This document shows, piece after piece, positions 36,698 to 45,256 of a stretch of 64,000 bases of DNA. Origin of the DNA: Bradyrhizobium sp. Ce-3. GTDB lineage: Bacteria; Pseudomonadota; Alphaproteobacteria; Rhizobiales; Xanthobacteraceae. A program made the position numbers and the translations under genes. The stretch spans positions 558,001 to 622,000 of the forward strand of contig NZ_BQUV01000002.1 in NCBI RefSeq assembly GCF_022835695.1, given 5' to 3'. How positions within the stretch are numbered: position 1 is the first letter of the stretch; each line of letters opens with the position of its first letter. The notes beneath the pieces were generated by a model. The model was not told the origin of the DNA. It made no database searches and saw only the letters and a program-made list of their open reading frames with translations.

Positions 36698-38347
36698 ATG
36701 GGTGCAGCTCAAAACCAGTACTCGATCGGGCTGGACAAGACGCCAGCCAATTACGTGCCGCTGACGCCGCTGAGCTTCCTGGCGCGCTCGGCCGCGGTCT
36801 ATCCCGACCACATCAGCGCGGTCTATGAGGGCCGCAGCTTCACCTGGAAACAGACCTACGATCGCTGCAGGCGGTTCGCGTCGTATCTCGCGGGCCGCGG
36901 CATCGGCGATGGCGACACCGTCGCGGCGATGCTGCCGAATATCCCGGCGATGAACGAGCTGCATTTCGCGGTGCCGATGACCGGCGCGGTGCTGAACGCG
37001 CTCAACATCCGGCTCGATGCGGCGTCGATTGCGTTCCAGCTCGACCATGGCGGCGCGAAGATTATTCTGGTCGACCCCGAATTCTCCGGCGTGATCGCGG
37101 AAGCGTTGACCCTGATGACGGGCGCAAAGCCGTTCGTGATCGACGTCGACGATGCCGCTTTCGCCGGCGGCAAGCGGATCGGCGAGATCGAGTATGAGGC
37201 GGCGGTCGCCGCAGGCGATCCGGCTTTCGCCGAGCGGCCGCCGGCCGACGAATGGGACGCGATCGCGCTGAGCTATACGTCCGGCACGACGGGCAACCCG
37301 AAGGGCGTCGTGACGCATCACCGCGGCGCCTATCTCAACGCCGTCAGCAACATCCTCGCCGGCAATCTCGGCCAGCATCCGGTCTATCTCTGGACGCTGC
37401 CGATGTTCCACTGCAACGGCTGGTGCTTCCCGTGGACGATCGCGGCGACCGCCGGCGTCAATGTCTGCCTGCGCAAGGTCGATCCGGCGAAGATCTTCGA
37501 GCTGATCCCCAAGCACGGCGTCACCCACATGTGCGGCGCGCCGATCGTCTACAACACGCTGATCAACGCGCCCGATGCGCCGAAGGCCGGCAAGGCCAAG
37601 CCCGTGGTCGGCTTGATCGCGGGCGCTGCGCCGCCGGTTGCGGTGCTCGAAGGGGCTGAAAGCATCGGCATCAGGCTGACCCATGTCTATGGGTTGACCG
37701 AGGTCTACGGCCCCGCCTCCGTCTGCGCCGAGCAGCCCGGCTGGGACGAGCTGTCGGCGGATGCGCGCGCGCAGCTCAAGCGGCGCCAGGGCGTCTCGTA
37801 TCCGCTGCAGGAAGGCGTCACGGTGCTCGATCCCGAGACCATGCGCGAGGTGCCGCGCGACGGCGAGACCATCGGCGAGGTCATGTTCCGCGGCAACATC
37901 GTGATGAAGGGTTATCTGAAGAACGAGAAAGCGACCCAGGAAGCTTTCGCCGGCGGCTGGTTTCACACCGGCGATCTCGGCGTGCTCGACGAGCATGGCT
38001 ACGTCATCATCAAGGACCGCTCCAAGGACATCATCATCTCCGGCGGCGAGAACGTCTCCTCGGTCGAGGTCGAGGACATCCTCTACAAGCACCCGGCCGT
38101 GCTGTTTGCGGCCGTTGTCGCCAAGCCCGATCCGAAATGGGGCGAAGTGCCCTGCGCCTTCATCGAGCTGAAGGATGGCGCCAAGGCGACCGAGGCCGAG
38201 ATCATCGCCTATTGCCGCGAGCACATGTCGGGCTTCAAGACGCCGAAATCCGTGGTGTTCGGGGTGATCCCGAAGACCTCCACGGGCAAGATCCAGAAAT
38301 TCCTGCTGCGCAACCAGGTCGGATCGGCCAAGGCGATCTCGGCCTGA
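36698..38347 (+). CDS. Acyl-CoA synthetase (AMP-dependent ligase)
   Basis: 549 aa from ATG 36698; a TTG four codons upstream is an alternative. ANL superfamily motifs: P-loop YTSGTTGNPKGV, VYGLTEVYGP, GWFHTGDLGVLDEHGYVIIK, DRSKDIIISGGENVSSVEVE, and PKTSTGKIQKFLLR with the catalytic Lys. It resembles medium-chain/dimethylsulfoniopropionate-type acyl-CoA ligases. Being co-directional with the TRAP system, it may activate the acid that is imported; that is an inference from position. Confidence 0.93.
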   Translation: MGAAQNQYSIGLDKTPANYVPLTPLSFLARSAAVYPDHISAVYEGRSFTWKQTYDRCRRFASYLAGRGIGDGDTVAAMLPNIPAMNELHFAVPMTGAVLNALNIRLDAASIAFQLDHGGAKIILVDPEFSGVIAEALTLMTGAKPFVIDVDDAAFAGGKRIGEIEYEAAVAAGDPAFAERPPADEWDAIALSYTSGTTGNPKGVVTHHRGAYLNAVSNILAGNLGQHPVYLWTLPMFHCNGWCFPWTIAATAGVNVCLRKVDPAKIFELIPKHGVTHMCGAPIVYNTLINAPDAPKAGKAKPVVGLIAGAAPPVAVLEGAESIGIRLTHVYGLTEVYGPASVCAEQPGWDELSADARAQLKRRQGVSYPLQEGVTVLDPETMREVPRDGETIGEVMFRGNIVMKGYLKNEKATQEAFAGGWFHTGDLGVLDEHGYVIIKDRSKDIIISGGENVSSVEVEDILYKHPAVLFAAVVAKPDPKWGEVPCAFIELKDGAKATEAEIIAYCREHMSGFKTPKSVVFGVIPKTSTGKIQKFLLRNQVGSAKAISA

Positions 38348-38363
38348 GACGGTGCCACATACC

Positions 38364-38466
38364 CGCCGTCGTCCCGGCGGGTTTCGTTGTTAGAGTGCGA
38401 TGTGGCCCAGCGTTGCAACACAACTGGCATTCGTGGTTATGGGTCCCGGGTCAAGCCCGGGACGAC
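38364..38466. repeat. Palindromic intergenic repeat pair (copy C)
   Basis: Same family as 24810-24953. The left unit is reduced to CGCCGTCGTCCCGGCGGG; the right unit at 38435-38466 (GGTTATGGGTCCCGGGTCAA then GCCCGGGACGAC) is intact with a changed loop. It separates the acyl-CoA synthetase gene from the convergent marR gene. Confidence 0.82.
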
Positions 38467-38486
38467 AGCGAGGATGTGGCGATGGC

Positions 38487-38954
38487 TCAGCCCTCAGCGA
38501 GGCGGCCGAGCAGATCGTACAGCACTCGCCTCTCGTCGGCCTTGAGCGGCGCCAGCGTCCTCGCGGTGCATGCGAGTTCGATCGGGATCAACTGCTCGAC
38601 CAGCGCGGTGCCGGCCACGGTCAGGTCGATCAGGATCAGCCGCTTGTCGGTCGGGTCGCGCCGCGTTGCGACCAGCCGCCGCTTCTTCAGCCGCAGCACG
38701 ACGTCGCGGATATTCGCCGGCTCCATCGCCACGAGACGGCCGAGCAGATTTTGCGACAGCGCCCCGCGCTCATAGAGCCGGGCCAGCGTCGCGTATTGCG
38801 GGGCCGTCAGATCGTAGGAGCCGATCCGATCGACTAGGTTGGACGACGCGCGCTGATAGGCTCGCCGCAGCAGGAAGCCGACCTGGTCCTCCAGCCGGTA
38901 GTCCGATGCAAGGCGCCTGACCGGCGCGGCTGCCTTAGTCGACGTTCTCGGCAT
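38487..38954 (-). CDS. MarR family transcriptional regulator
   Basis: 155-aa winged-helix regulator. Family segments: YRLEDQVGFLLRRAYQRASS, LTAPQYATLARLYERGALSQ, the recognition helix NLLGRLVAMEPANIRDVVLR and the wing LKKRRLVATRRDPTDKRLIL. The C-terminal dimerisation helix is LAPLKADERRVLYDLLGRLA. Its start overlaps the nitroreductase stop region by 20 bases, so both are one transcript. The palindrome at 39705-39730 in front of the nitroreductase is its likely operator, which implies autorepression. Confidence 0.93.
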   Translation of the reverse strand: MPRTSTKAAAPVRRLASDYRLEDQVGFLLRRAYQRASSNLVDRIGSYDLTAPQYATLARLYERGALSQNLLGRLVAMEPANIRDVVLRLKKRRLVATRRDPTDKRLILIDLTVAGTALVEQLIPIELACTARTLAPLKADERRVLYDLLGRLAEG

Positions 38955-39693
38955 CGCGGTACATCACCTTGTGGCGGGTGGTTGCGACCCACTCGTCGAT
39001 CTCGGCTTCTGTCATGACGTGCGAGGCATCGAACCTGTTCCAGTTGCTGATGTCGGAAAGGCTCTTCTTCCAGCGCTTGTACGGCGGCTTGGCCGGCGGA
39101 CCGAAGCACATGATGTCGAGCACCGATAACTCGTCGGGAATGCCGAGCAGCGGCTTCATCGCCTGTTGGGCCTTCTCCTGCCCGATCGCGGTCACCCACC
39201 AGACGTTATAGCCGAGTGCGGCGGCTGCGAGATGCGCCGACATCGTCGCCGCCGCGACGCTCTGCAGCAGGATCCGCTCGGCATTCTCCTTGTACATCTT
39301 GTCGAGCTCGGAGCCGTCATTGAGCACGGGAAACGCCTTGACCCAGCGGAAGTCGCTGGCGACGACGATGAAGCCCGGCGCCGATGCGAGGCCCCGATAA
39401 TCGGGCGTCGGAAACTTCATCTTGAGCCGGGCGCGCGCGACCTGCTCCTCGCGGAAATACTCCGTGATCCGGTTCTTCAGCTCCTGATCGGTGACGGCAA
39501 TGAAGTGCCAGGGCTGCGCATTGGCGCCCGACGGCGCATGCCGCGCCGCCTCCAGGATCATGTCGTAATGCTCCGGCGGCATCACGTAGCTGGCGTCGAA
39601 TGCCCTGGTCGTCAGGCGGTTCCTCACGACGTCCATCAGCGCGTCATATCGCGTGCGGTCGGTGTAGTCCCGCACTGCCACAGCTTCCGCCAT
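38935..39693 (-). CDS. Nitroreductase family flavoprotein
   Basis: 252-aa FMN-dependent NAD(P)H oxidoreductase of the nitroreductase superfamily. Signatures: VVRNRLTTRAFDASYVMPPE, ILEAARHAPSGANAQPWHFI (FMN phosphate site) and AAAALGYNVWWVTAIGQEKA. The end DEWVATTRHKVMYRDAENVD is outside the usual core. It could reduce nitroaromatics, quinones or act in ring cleavage. Co-transcribed with marR and preceded by a strong palindrome, so probably inducible by its substrate. Confidence 0.92.
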   Translation of the reverse strand: MAEAVAVRDYTDRTRYDALMDVVRNRLTTRAFDASYVMPPEHYDMILEAARHAPSGANAQPWHFIAVTDQELKNRITEYFREEQVARARLKMKFPTPDYRGLASAPGFIVVASDFRWVKAFPVLNDGSELDKMYKENAERILLQSVAAATMSAHLAAAALGYNVWWVTAIGQEKAQQAMKPLLGIPDELSVLDIMCFGPPAKPPYKRWKKSLSDISNWNRFDASHVMTEAEIDEWVATTRHKVMYRDAENVD

Positions 39694-39704
39694 CGAGGCC
39701 TTCC

Positions 39705-39730
39705 GATATTGTTATGATCATAACGATATC
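39705..39730. promoter_or_regulatory. MarR-type operator palindrome
   Basis: The 14-bp centre GTTATGATCATAAC is a perfect palindrome (39711-39724). The arms GATATT and GATATC extend it with 5 of 6 matches. It is 12 bases upstream of the nitroreductase ATG and is the right size and symmetry for a MarR dimer. Confidence 0.72.
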
Positions 39731-39844
39731 CGGAATGCGCGGAAGGTCAATGCCTGACAGCGGTGCCGGGCGATCACTTTGACGCGCGGAACCGCACGCC
39801 CGCGATGGGCGCGCCAAGTCGGCTTGTTCAGGCGATGTGAGGTC

Positions 39845-40651
39845 TCAGCCTGCCCGATCGAGCGTCAGGCGCATGCCGTCATAGGCTGGGATCACGCCGG
39901 CCGGCAGGCTCTGCCGCAGCACCTCGTAGTCGAGGTCGGAATGCATGTTGGTGATCACCGCGCGCTTCGGCTTGAAGCGCTCGATCCACGACAGCGCGTC
40001 GGCAACGCTGAAATGGCTGGGATGCGGCGCGTAGCGCAGGCCATCGACGATCCAGAGATCGAGGCCCTCAAGTGCAGGCCAGCTCTCCTCGGGAATGTCG
40101 TGCAGATCGGGCGAGTAGGCGGCGTCGCCGATGCGGTAGCCGAGCGCGGGGATGTTGCCATGCCGGACCAGGAAGGCCTCGAGCTTCAGCGGGCCGCCCT
40201 TCCCCTGCACCGTGTGGCTCTCGCCGGCCTCGATCGAATGCCGGGTCAGGATCGGCGGATAGTCGCTGCCCTCCGGCGAGATGAAGCAATAGGAGAACCG
40301 CGCCATGATGTCCTTGGCGGTCGACTGGTTGAAGTAGACCGGGATGCGGCGGCGCTGGTGCAGCACCACCGAACGCAGATCGTCGATGCCGTGGGTCTGA
40401 TCGGCGTGCTCATGGGTCAGGAACACCGCGTCGATGTGCTCGACATTGGCGTCGATCAGCTGCTCGCGCAGGTCGGGCGCGGTGTCGATCACGACCCGCG
40501 TGGTTCCGTGCTCCATGGTGCGCTCGGCCATGATCGAACAGCGGCGGCGCCGATTTTTCGGATTGTTCGGATCGCAGGCGCCCCAGCCGAGCGCCGGGCG
40601 CGGCACGCCGGCGGATGAGCCGCAGCCCAGAATGGTCAGTGTCAGCGTCAT
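39845..40651 (-). CDS. MBL-fold metallo-hydrolase (PhnP-like)
   Basis: 268-aa metallo-beta-lactamase-fold phosphodiesterase-type enzyme, from ATG 40651. Metal motif: FLTHEHADQTHGIDDLRSV; further ligands in YSPDLHDIPEE and ITNMHSDLDYE. The N-terminus LTILGCGSSAGVPRPALGWG (with GACDPNNPKNRRRRCS following) is typical of the PhnP/cyclic-phosphodiesterase-like group that neighbours tatD in alphaproteobacteria. The substrate is unknown. The start overlaps the tatD stop by 4 bases. Confidence 0.9.
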   Translation of the reverse strand: MTLTLTILGCGSSAGVPRPALGWGACDPNNPKNRRRRCSIMAERTMEHGTTRVVIDTAPDLREQLIDANVEHIDAVFLTHEHADQTHGIDDLRSVVLHQRRRIPVYFNQSTAKDIMARFSYCFISPEGSDYPPILTRHSIEAGESHTVQGKGGPLKLEAFLVRHGNIPALGYRIGDAAYSPDLHDIPEESWPALEGLDLWIVDGLRYAPHPSHFSVADALSWIERFKPKRAVITNMHSDLDYEVLRQSLPAGVIPAYDGMRLTLDRAG

Positions 40652-41439
40652 GCAGCAACCTTCGGCGCCGGCACCTTGGAGAACAGCCGGAAGAAGTTTT
40701 CGGTGGTCTGCCGCGAGATCTCCTCGAGCGAGACGCCGCGGGTTTCGGCGAGCACCTTGGCGACCTCGACGACGTAGGACGGCTCGTTGCGCTTGCCGCG
40801 GAATTTGCCGGGCGCAAGATACGGCGCGTCGGTCTCGACCATGATGCGGTCGGCGGGCAACTCGGCCGCCAGCGCGCGCAGGGCCTCGGACTTCTTGAAT
40901 GTCAGGATGCCCGTGAACGAGATCGACAGCCCGAGCGCGATCGCCTGCATCGCCAGCTCGCGGCCGCCGGTATAGCAGTGCAGCACGGCCTTGAACGGCC
41001 CCTTCGCGACTTCGTCCTCCAGGATGCGACCGCAATCCTCGTCGGCCTCGCGGGTGTGGATGACGAGCGGCAGCCCCGTTTCGCGGGCCGCTGCGATGTG
41101 CGCGCGAAAACCACGCGCCTGCGCCTCGCGCGAGCCGTGCTCGTAGAAATAATCGAGCCCCGCCTCGCCGAGCGCCACCACCTTTGGATGCTTGGTCAGC
41201 GCGATCAGTTCGCTCGCGGGAATGCCGTCCTCTTCGTCGGCGTGATGCGGATGGGTACCGACCGAGCAGTAGACGTCGGGGAAGCGCTCGGTGATCGCAA
41301 GCAGGCCGCCGAGCCGCTTCACCCGGGTCGAGATCGTGACCATGCGACTGACGCCGGCCGTTTCGGCGCGCCCGACGACCCCGTCGAGATCGTCGGCGAA
41401 ATCAGGGAAATCGAGATGGCAGTGACTGTCGACGAGCAT
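40648..41439 (-). CDS. tatD: TatD family metal-dependent hydrolase (DNase)
   Basis: 263 aa from ATG 41439 (MLVDSHCHLDFPDFADDLDG); a GTG at 41457 would add six residues and overlap the metG stop by 4 bases. TIM-barrel amidohydrolase motifs: DSHCHLDF, CSVGTHPHHADE, ALGEAGLDYFYEHGSREAQ, LPLVIHTREADED, VLHCYTGGRELA and VETDAPYLAPGKFRGKRNEP. TatD proteins are 3'-5' exonucleases in DNA repair; the role here is inferred from the family. It is in the dac-tmk-holB-metG-tatD-MBL operon. Confidence 0.95.
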   Translation of the reverse strand: MLVDSHCHLDFPDFADDLDGVVGRAETAGVSRMVTISTRVKRLGGLLAITERFPDVYCSVGTHPHHADEEDGIPASELIALTKHPKVVALGEAGLDYFYEHGSREAQARGFRAHIAAARETGLPLVIHTREADEDCGRILEDEVAKGPFKAVLHCYTGGRELAMQAIALGLSISFTGILTFKKSEALRALAAELPADRIMVETDAPYLAPGKFRGKRNEPSYVVEVAKVLAETRGVSLEEISRQTTENFFRLFSKVPAPKVAA

Positions 41440-41453
41440 GAATTTCGAACCAC

Positions 41454-43430
41454 TCACTCGGTCTTCGGTTCCACGTAGCGCGGGAATACGCCGACCGGCG
41501 CCGGCAGCACCGTGCCCGGCTTGATCCGCTCGGCGACGTCAGCGAAGCTGCGCGCATCGGCCGGTATGCCGAGGCTGTCGAGCATCTTGCCACACGACTC
41601 GGGCATCACGGCCTGCGCCATGATCGCGATCTGGCGCACCACCTCCGCGGTGACATAGAGCACCGTCTTCTGGCGTGCCGGATCGGTCTTCGCCAGCGCC
41701 CACGGCGCCTCGCCGGCAAAATAGCGGTTGGCCTCGGCGACCACGGCCCAGACCGTGTTGAGCCATTGATGGATCTGCTGCGTCGCCATCGCGGTCCGCG
41801 ACGTCTCCAGCATGGCGTCGGCCTGCGTCAGGATCGCCTTGTCGCTGTCGCTGAATTCGCCGGGCTCCGGCAGCACGCCGCCGAGCTGCTTGGCGATCAT
41901 CGACAGCGAGCGCTGCGCGAGATTGCCGAAATCATTGGCGAGGTCGGCATTGATGCGCGCGACGATGGCCTCGTGGTTGTAATTGCCGTCCTGGCCGAAC
42001 GGCACCTCGCGCAGGAAGAAGTAGCGCACCTGGTCGACGCCATACTGGTTGGCCAGATTGAAGGGATCGACCACGTTGCCGACCGACTTCGACATCTTCT
42101 CGCCCCTGTTGAACAGGAAGCCGTGGGCATAGACCCGCCTCTGCAGGGGAATGCCGGCCGACATCAGGAAGGCCGGCCAGTACACCGCGTGGAAGCGGAT
42201 GATGTCCTTGCCGATGATGTGCACGTCGGCCGGCCAGTAGCGCCAGTGCTTGTCGGTCTCGTCGGGGTAGCCGACGCCGGTGATGTAGTTGGTCAGTGCG
42301 TCGACCCAGACATACATCACGTGCTCGGGATCATCAGGGACCTTGACGCCCCAGTCGAAGGTGGTGCGCGAGATCGAGAGATCCTTCAGGCCGCCGCGCA
42401 CGAAGCTCATCACCTCGTTGCGGCGCGAATCCGGGCCGATGAAATCGGGCTGGCTCTCATAGAGCTGCAGCAGCTTGTTTTGGTAGGCCGAGAGCTTGAA
42501 GAAATAGCTCTTCTCCTCGACCCATTCGACCGGCGTGCCCTGCGGCCCGCGGCGGACATTGTCCTCGCCGACCGTGGTCTCATCCTCGGCGTAATAGGCC
42601 TCGTCGCGCACCGAATACCAGCCGGCATAGGCGTCGATGTAGATGTCGCCATTGTCCTGCATGCGGCGCCAGATCTCCTGCACCGACTTATGGTGGGCAG
42701 GCTCGGAGGTGCGGATGAAGCGGTCGAACGAGACGTTGAGCCGCTCATCCATCTCCTTGAACCGCGCGGCATTGCGGGTCGCGAGGTCGTAGGGCGTCAT
42801 CCCCTCGCCGGCCGCGGTCTGGATCATCTTCTGTCCGTGCTCGTCGGTGCCGGTCAGGAAGAACACATCCTTGCCGTCGAGCCGCTGGAAGCGCGCCAGC
42901 GCATCGGTCGCGATCGCCTCATAGGCGTGGCCAATATGCGGCTGACCGTTCGGATAGGCGATCGCCGTCGTGATGTAGTAGATGTTGCCGCGGTCCGCGG
43001 CAGATGCTGAGACGGACGCGGGCGCAGCCGCTGTAGGTTTGGCTTGCTTGGGCGCGCGGACCGCTGCCGGCTTCGGAGCCTTCTCGGCAACCGGAGGCTT
43101 CGGCGCAGCGGGCTTCTTTGCAACGGGAGCGACGGCCGCCGCGGCTGCCTTCTTCGGCGGCGCCTTGGTGGCCTTCGCGGCAGCCTTCTTGGCCGTCTTC
43201 TTCACAGCCTTCTTGACGGCTTTCTTGACGACCTTCTTGGCGACTTTCTTCGCAGCCGATTTCTTGGTGCCCTTCTTGGCCTTGGTCGCCTTCTTTGCCT
43301 TTTTGGCGACGCGCCCAGCCTTCTTGGTCGCGCGCGACTTCGCCGTGGCTTTCTTGGTCGCGCGAGCGGGCGATGCCTTCTTCGTCTTCTTGGCCTTCTT
43401 CGACGATTTCTTCTTAGCGGTCGCCACCAC
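41454..43430 (-). CDS. metG: Methionine--tRNA ligase with a histone-H1-like N-terminal tail
   Basis: Charges tRNA-Met. From GTG 43430 (or the adjacent GTG 43427; AAAGGA lies 4-7 bases upstream) it has 658 aa. Residues 1-140 or so form a Lys/Ala/Pro-rich tail (e.g. [20 protein letters not shown]) like a histone H1 C-terminal domain. The catalytic domain begins [20 protein letters not shown] with HIGH at 165-168, and KMSKS is at 445-449 ([10 protein letters not shown]). The anticodon-binding helical domain follows to the end. There is no C-terminal tRNA-binding (EMAP-like) domain, which is common in this clade. The tail may replace it in binding RNA. Confidence 0.95.
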   Translation of the reverse strand: MVATAKKKSSKKAKKTKKASPARATKKATAKSRATKKAGRVAKKAKKATKAKKGTKKSAAKKVAKKVVKKAVKKAVKKTAKKAAAKATKAPPKKAAAAAVAPVAKKPAAPKPPVAEKAPKPAAVRAPKQAKPTAAAPASVSASAADRGNIYYITTAIAYPNGQPHIGHAYEAIATDALARFQRLDGKDVFFLTGTDEHGQKMIQTAAGEGMTPYDLATRNAARFKEMDERLNVSFDRFIRTSEPAHHKSVQEIWRRMQDNGDIYIDAYAGWYSVRDEAYYAEDETTVGEDNVRRGPQGTPVEWVEEKSYFFKLSAYQNKLLQLYESQPDFIGPDSRRNEVMSFVRGGLKDLSISRTTFDWGVKVPDDPEHVMYVWVDALTNYITGVGYPDETDKHWRYWPADVHIIGKDIIRFHAVYWPAFLMSAGIPLQRRVYAHGFLFNRGEKMSKSVGNVVDPFNLANQYGVDQVRYFFLREVPFGQDGNYNHEAIVARINADLANDFGNLAQRSLSMIAKQLGGVLPEPGEFSDSDKAILTQADAMLETSRTAMATQQIHQWLNTVWAVVAEANRYFAGEAPWALAKTDPARQKTVLYVTAEVVRQIAIMAQAVMPESCGKMLDSLGIPADARSFADVAERIKPGTVLPAPVGVFPRYVEPKTE

Positions 43431-43531
43431 GGAATCCTTTGCAGATCGAAACGAGATTGTCGGGAGTGTCGTCAGACGGATTGTTTGCAGACGATTGTGT
43501 TTTGAGACTTGCTTGTTTTGAGACTTGGCGT

Positions 43532-44572
43532 CTATCGGGTCGCGTCCGCGAGCATCGAAAACACCGAGAAAACCAGCGGCTTGCGCTCCAGATTGTAGGC
43601 TTCGGTATCGCGCGCGGCGCGGACGATCTTTTCCCATACCTCTGCCAGCCGTGCAAGGCGCGGCAGGTTGGCATTGGCGTCGCCGCTGCGCATACGCTCG
43701 CTCATCCAGCGATCGATGCCGTCGATGAAGGCGGCAAGCGCGACGCGGTCGCTGGTGCCGAGCGCTTCGCCCAGCGCGTGCAATTCGCGCGGATCGACGT
43801 TCGGAAGCGTCGCGAGCAGCGCGGCCGTGCGCTGCTGCAGTTTCAGCGCGTCGCCGCCGAGCAGCGCCAGCGCCCGCCCGACGCTGCCCTCGGAGGCCGC
43901 CGCGGTTTCCGCCAGCGCCGGATCGTCGGAGGCGATGTCGGTCGCCGCTGCGGCCGCGCGCACGACATCATCCGTCTCCAGCGGCCGCAGCAGCAATTTG
44001 CGGCAGCGGGACAGGATAGTCGGCAGCACCCGTGACGGCGCGTGGCTGACCAGCAGGAACAGCGACTGCTGCGGCGGCTCCTCGAGGATCTTCAGCAGTG
44101 CGTTCGCGGCATTGGGATTGAGCTCGTCGACGGTGTCGACGATGCAGACGCGCCAGCCGTCGACCGCAGCGGTCGAGCCGAAGAACGAGATCGTTTCCCG
44201 CGTCTCGTCGACCGTGATCACGGTGCGCATCACGCCGCGGTCGTTGAGGCCGCGCTCCAGCACCAGCAGCCCGCCATGCGCGCCGGCGGTGATCTGCCGC
44301 GCCACCGGATCGGACGGATCGACGCGCAGCGTCGGGGCCGCCTGAACCTGGGACGATTTGGGATTGCGGAACGCCAGCACGAAGCGCGCCATGCGGTAGG
44401 CCAGCGTCGCCTTGCCGATCCCCTGTGCGCCGCCGATCAGCCAGGCGTGCGGAATTCGCCCGCTGCGATAGGCATCGAGCAAGGCGGCCTCCGCCTCGCG
44501 ATGCCCGAACAGATCGGGGGTTTCGCGCGGATGGCGCGCGAGGCTCTCCGGTTCGACCTTGCGCGCGCTCAT
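43532..44572 (-). CDS. holB: DNA polymerase III subunit delta'
   Basis: Clamp-loader subunit. 346 aa from ATG 44572, overlapping the tmk stop by 4 bases; a longer open frame to 44947 is the shadow of tmk. Motifs: [40 protein letters not shown] (P-loop), [40 protein letters not shown] (with SRC in [13 protein letters not shown]). These are standard for HolB. It is followed 101 bp later by metG. Confidence 0.94.
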   Translation of the reverse strand: MSARKVEPESLARHPRETPDLFGHREAEAALLDAYRSGRIPHAWLIGGAQGIGKATLAYRMARFVLAFRNPKSSQVQAAPTLRVDPSDPVARQITAGAHGGLLVLERGLNDRGVMRTVITVDETRETISFFGSTAAVDGWRVCIVDTVDELNPNAANALLKILEEPPQQSLFLLVSHAPSRVLPTILSRCRKLLLRPLETDDVVRAAAAATDIASDDPALAETAAASEGSVGRALALLGGDALKLQQRTAALLATLPNVDPRELHALGEALGTSDRVALAAFIDGIDRWMSERMRSGDANANLPRLARLAEVWEKIVRAARDTEAYNLERKPLVFSVFSMLADATR

Positions 44573-45255
44573 GCGGGACTCGCCGCCGTGAGCGTTGCGC
44601 GCAGGTGCTCGCGCAGCGTGGCCCATATCGTGGCCGCGACCGTATCCTGATCCGCCGTGGCGTCGATCAGCACGCAGCGCTCCGGGTCTTCGGCCGCAAT
44701 CCGGCGGTAGGCCTCGCGCAAATCCTGATGGAACTTGATGCCCTCGGCCTCGAAACGATCGGCGGTCGCATTGCCGCGGCGCACGGCGGCGCGCTGCAGG
44801 CCGATCTCGACCGGCACATCGAGGATGAAGGTCAGATCGGGTTTGAGATCGCCGATGGTGACGCGCTGCATCGCGTTGACGAGACCGGGCGAGACCTGCC
44901 CGAGCTGGCCCTGATAGGCGCGCGTGGAATCGAAGAAGCGATCGCACAGCACCCAGATGCCCTGGTTGAGCGCCGGCAGGATCACGGTGCGGACATGGTC
45001 GTCGCGCGCGGCGGCAAACAGCAGCGTCTCCGCCTCTGGCCCGAGCAGCTTGCCCATCCCCGACAACACGACGTGACGGATGATCTCCGCGCCCGGCGAG
45101 CCGCCGGGTTCACGGGTCACGATCGCACGCAGCTTGGCGACATCGAGCCGTTCGGCGAGCTTGCGGATCTGGGTCGATTTCCCCGACCCCTCGCCGCCCT
45201 CAAAGGTGATGAAGCGACCGCGCAAGCTCGGCCGTTGGACTGCTGCTTCCGCCAT
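44569..45255 (-). CDS. tmk: Thymidylate kinase
   Basis: Phosphorylates dTMP to dTDP. 228 aa from ATG 45255. P-loop FEGGEGSGKSTQIRKL, DR(Y/F) motif LCDRFFDSTRAYQG, TREPGGSPGAEIIR, and a lid region ADRFEAEGIKFHQDLREAY. It begins one base after the dac stop and overlaps holB by 4 bases, the usual tmk-holB pairing. Confidence 0.97.
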   Translation of the reverse strand: MAEAAVQRPSLRGRFITFEGGEGSGKSTQIRKLAERLDVAKLRAIVTREPGGSPGAEIIRHVVLSGMGKLLGPEAETLLFAAARDDHVRTVILPALNQGIWVLCDRFFDSTRAYQGQLGQVSPGLVNAMQRVTIGDLKPDLTFILDVPVEIGLQRAAVRRGNATADRFEAEGIKFHQDLREAYRRIAAEDPERCVLIDATADQDTVAATIWATLREHLRATLTAASPA

Positions 45256-45256
45256 G

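Noticed and set aside
34874-38224. 1116-codon open frame on the minus strand
   Set aside because: It lies opposite the TRAP permease and acyl-CoA synthetase genes, is Arg/His/Asp-rich as expected for a high-GC antisense frame, and has no domain.
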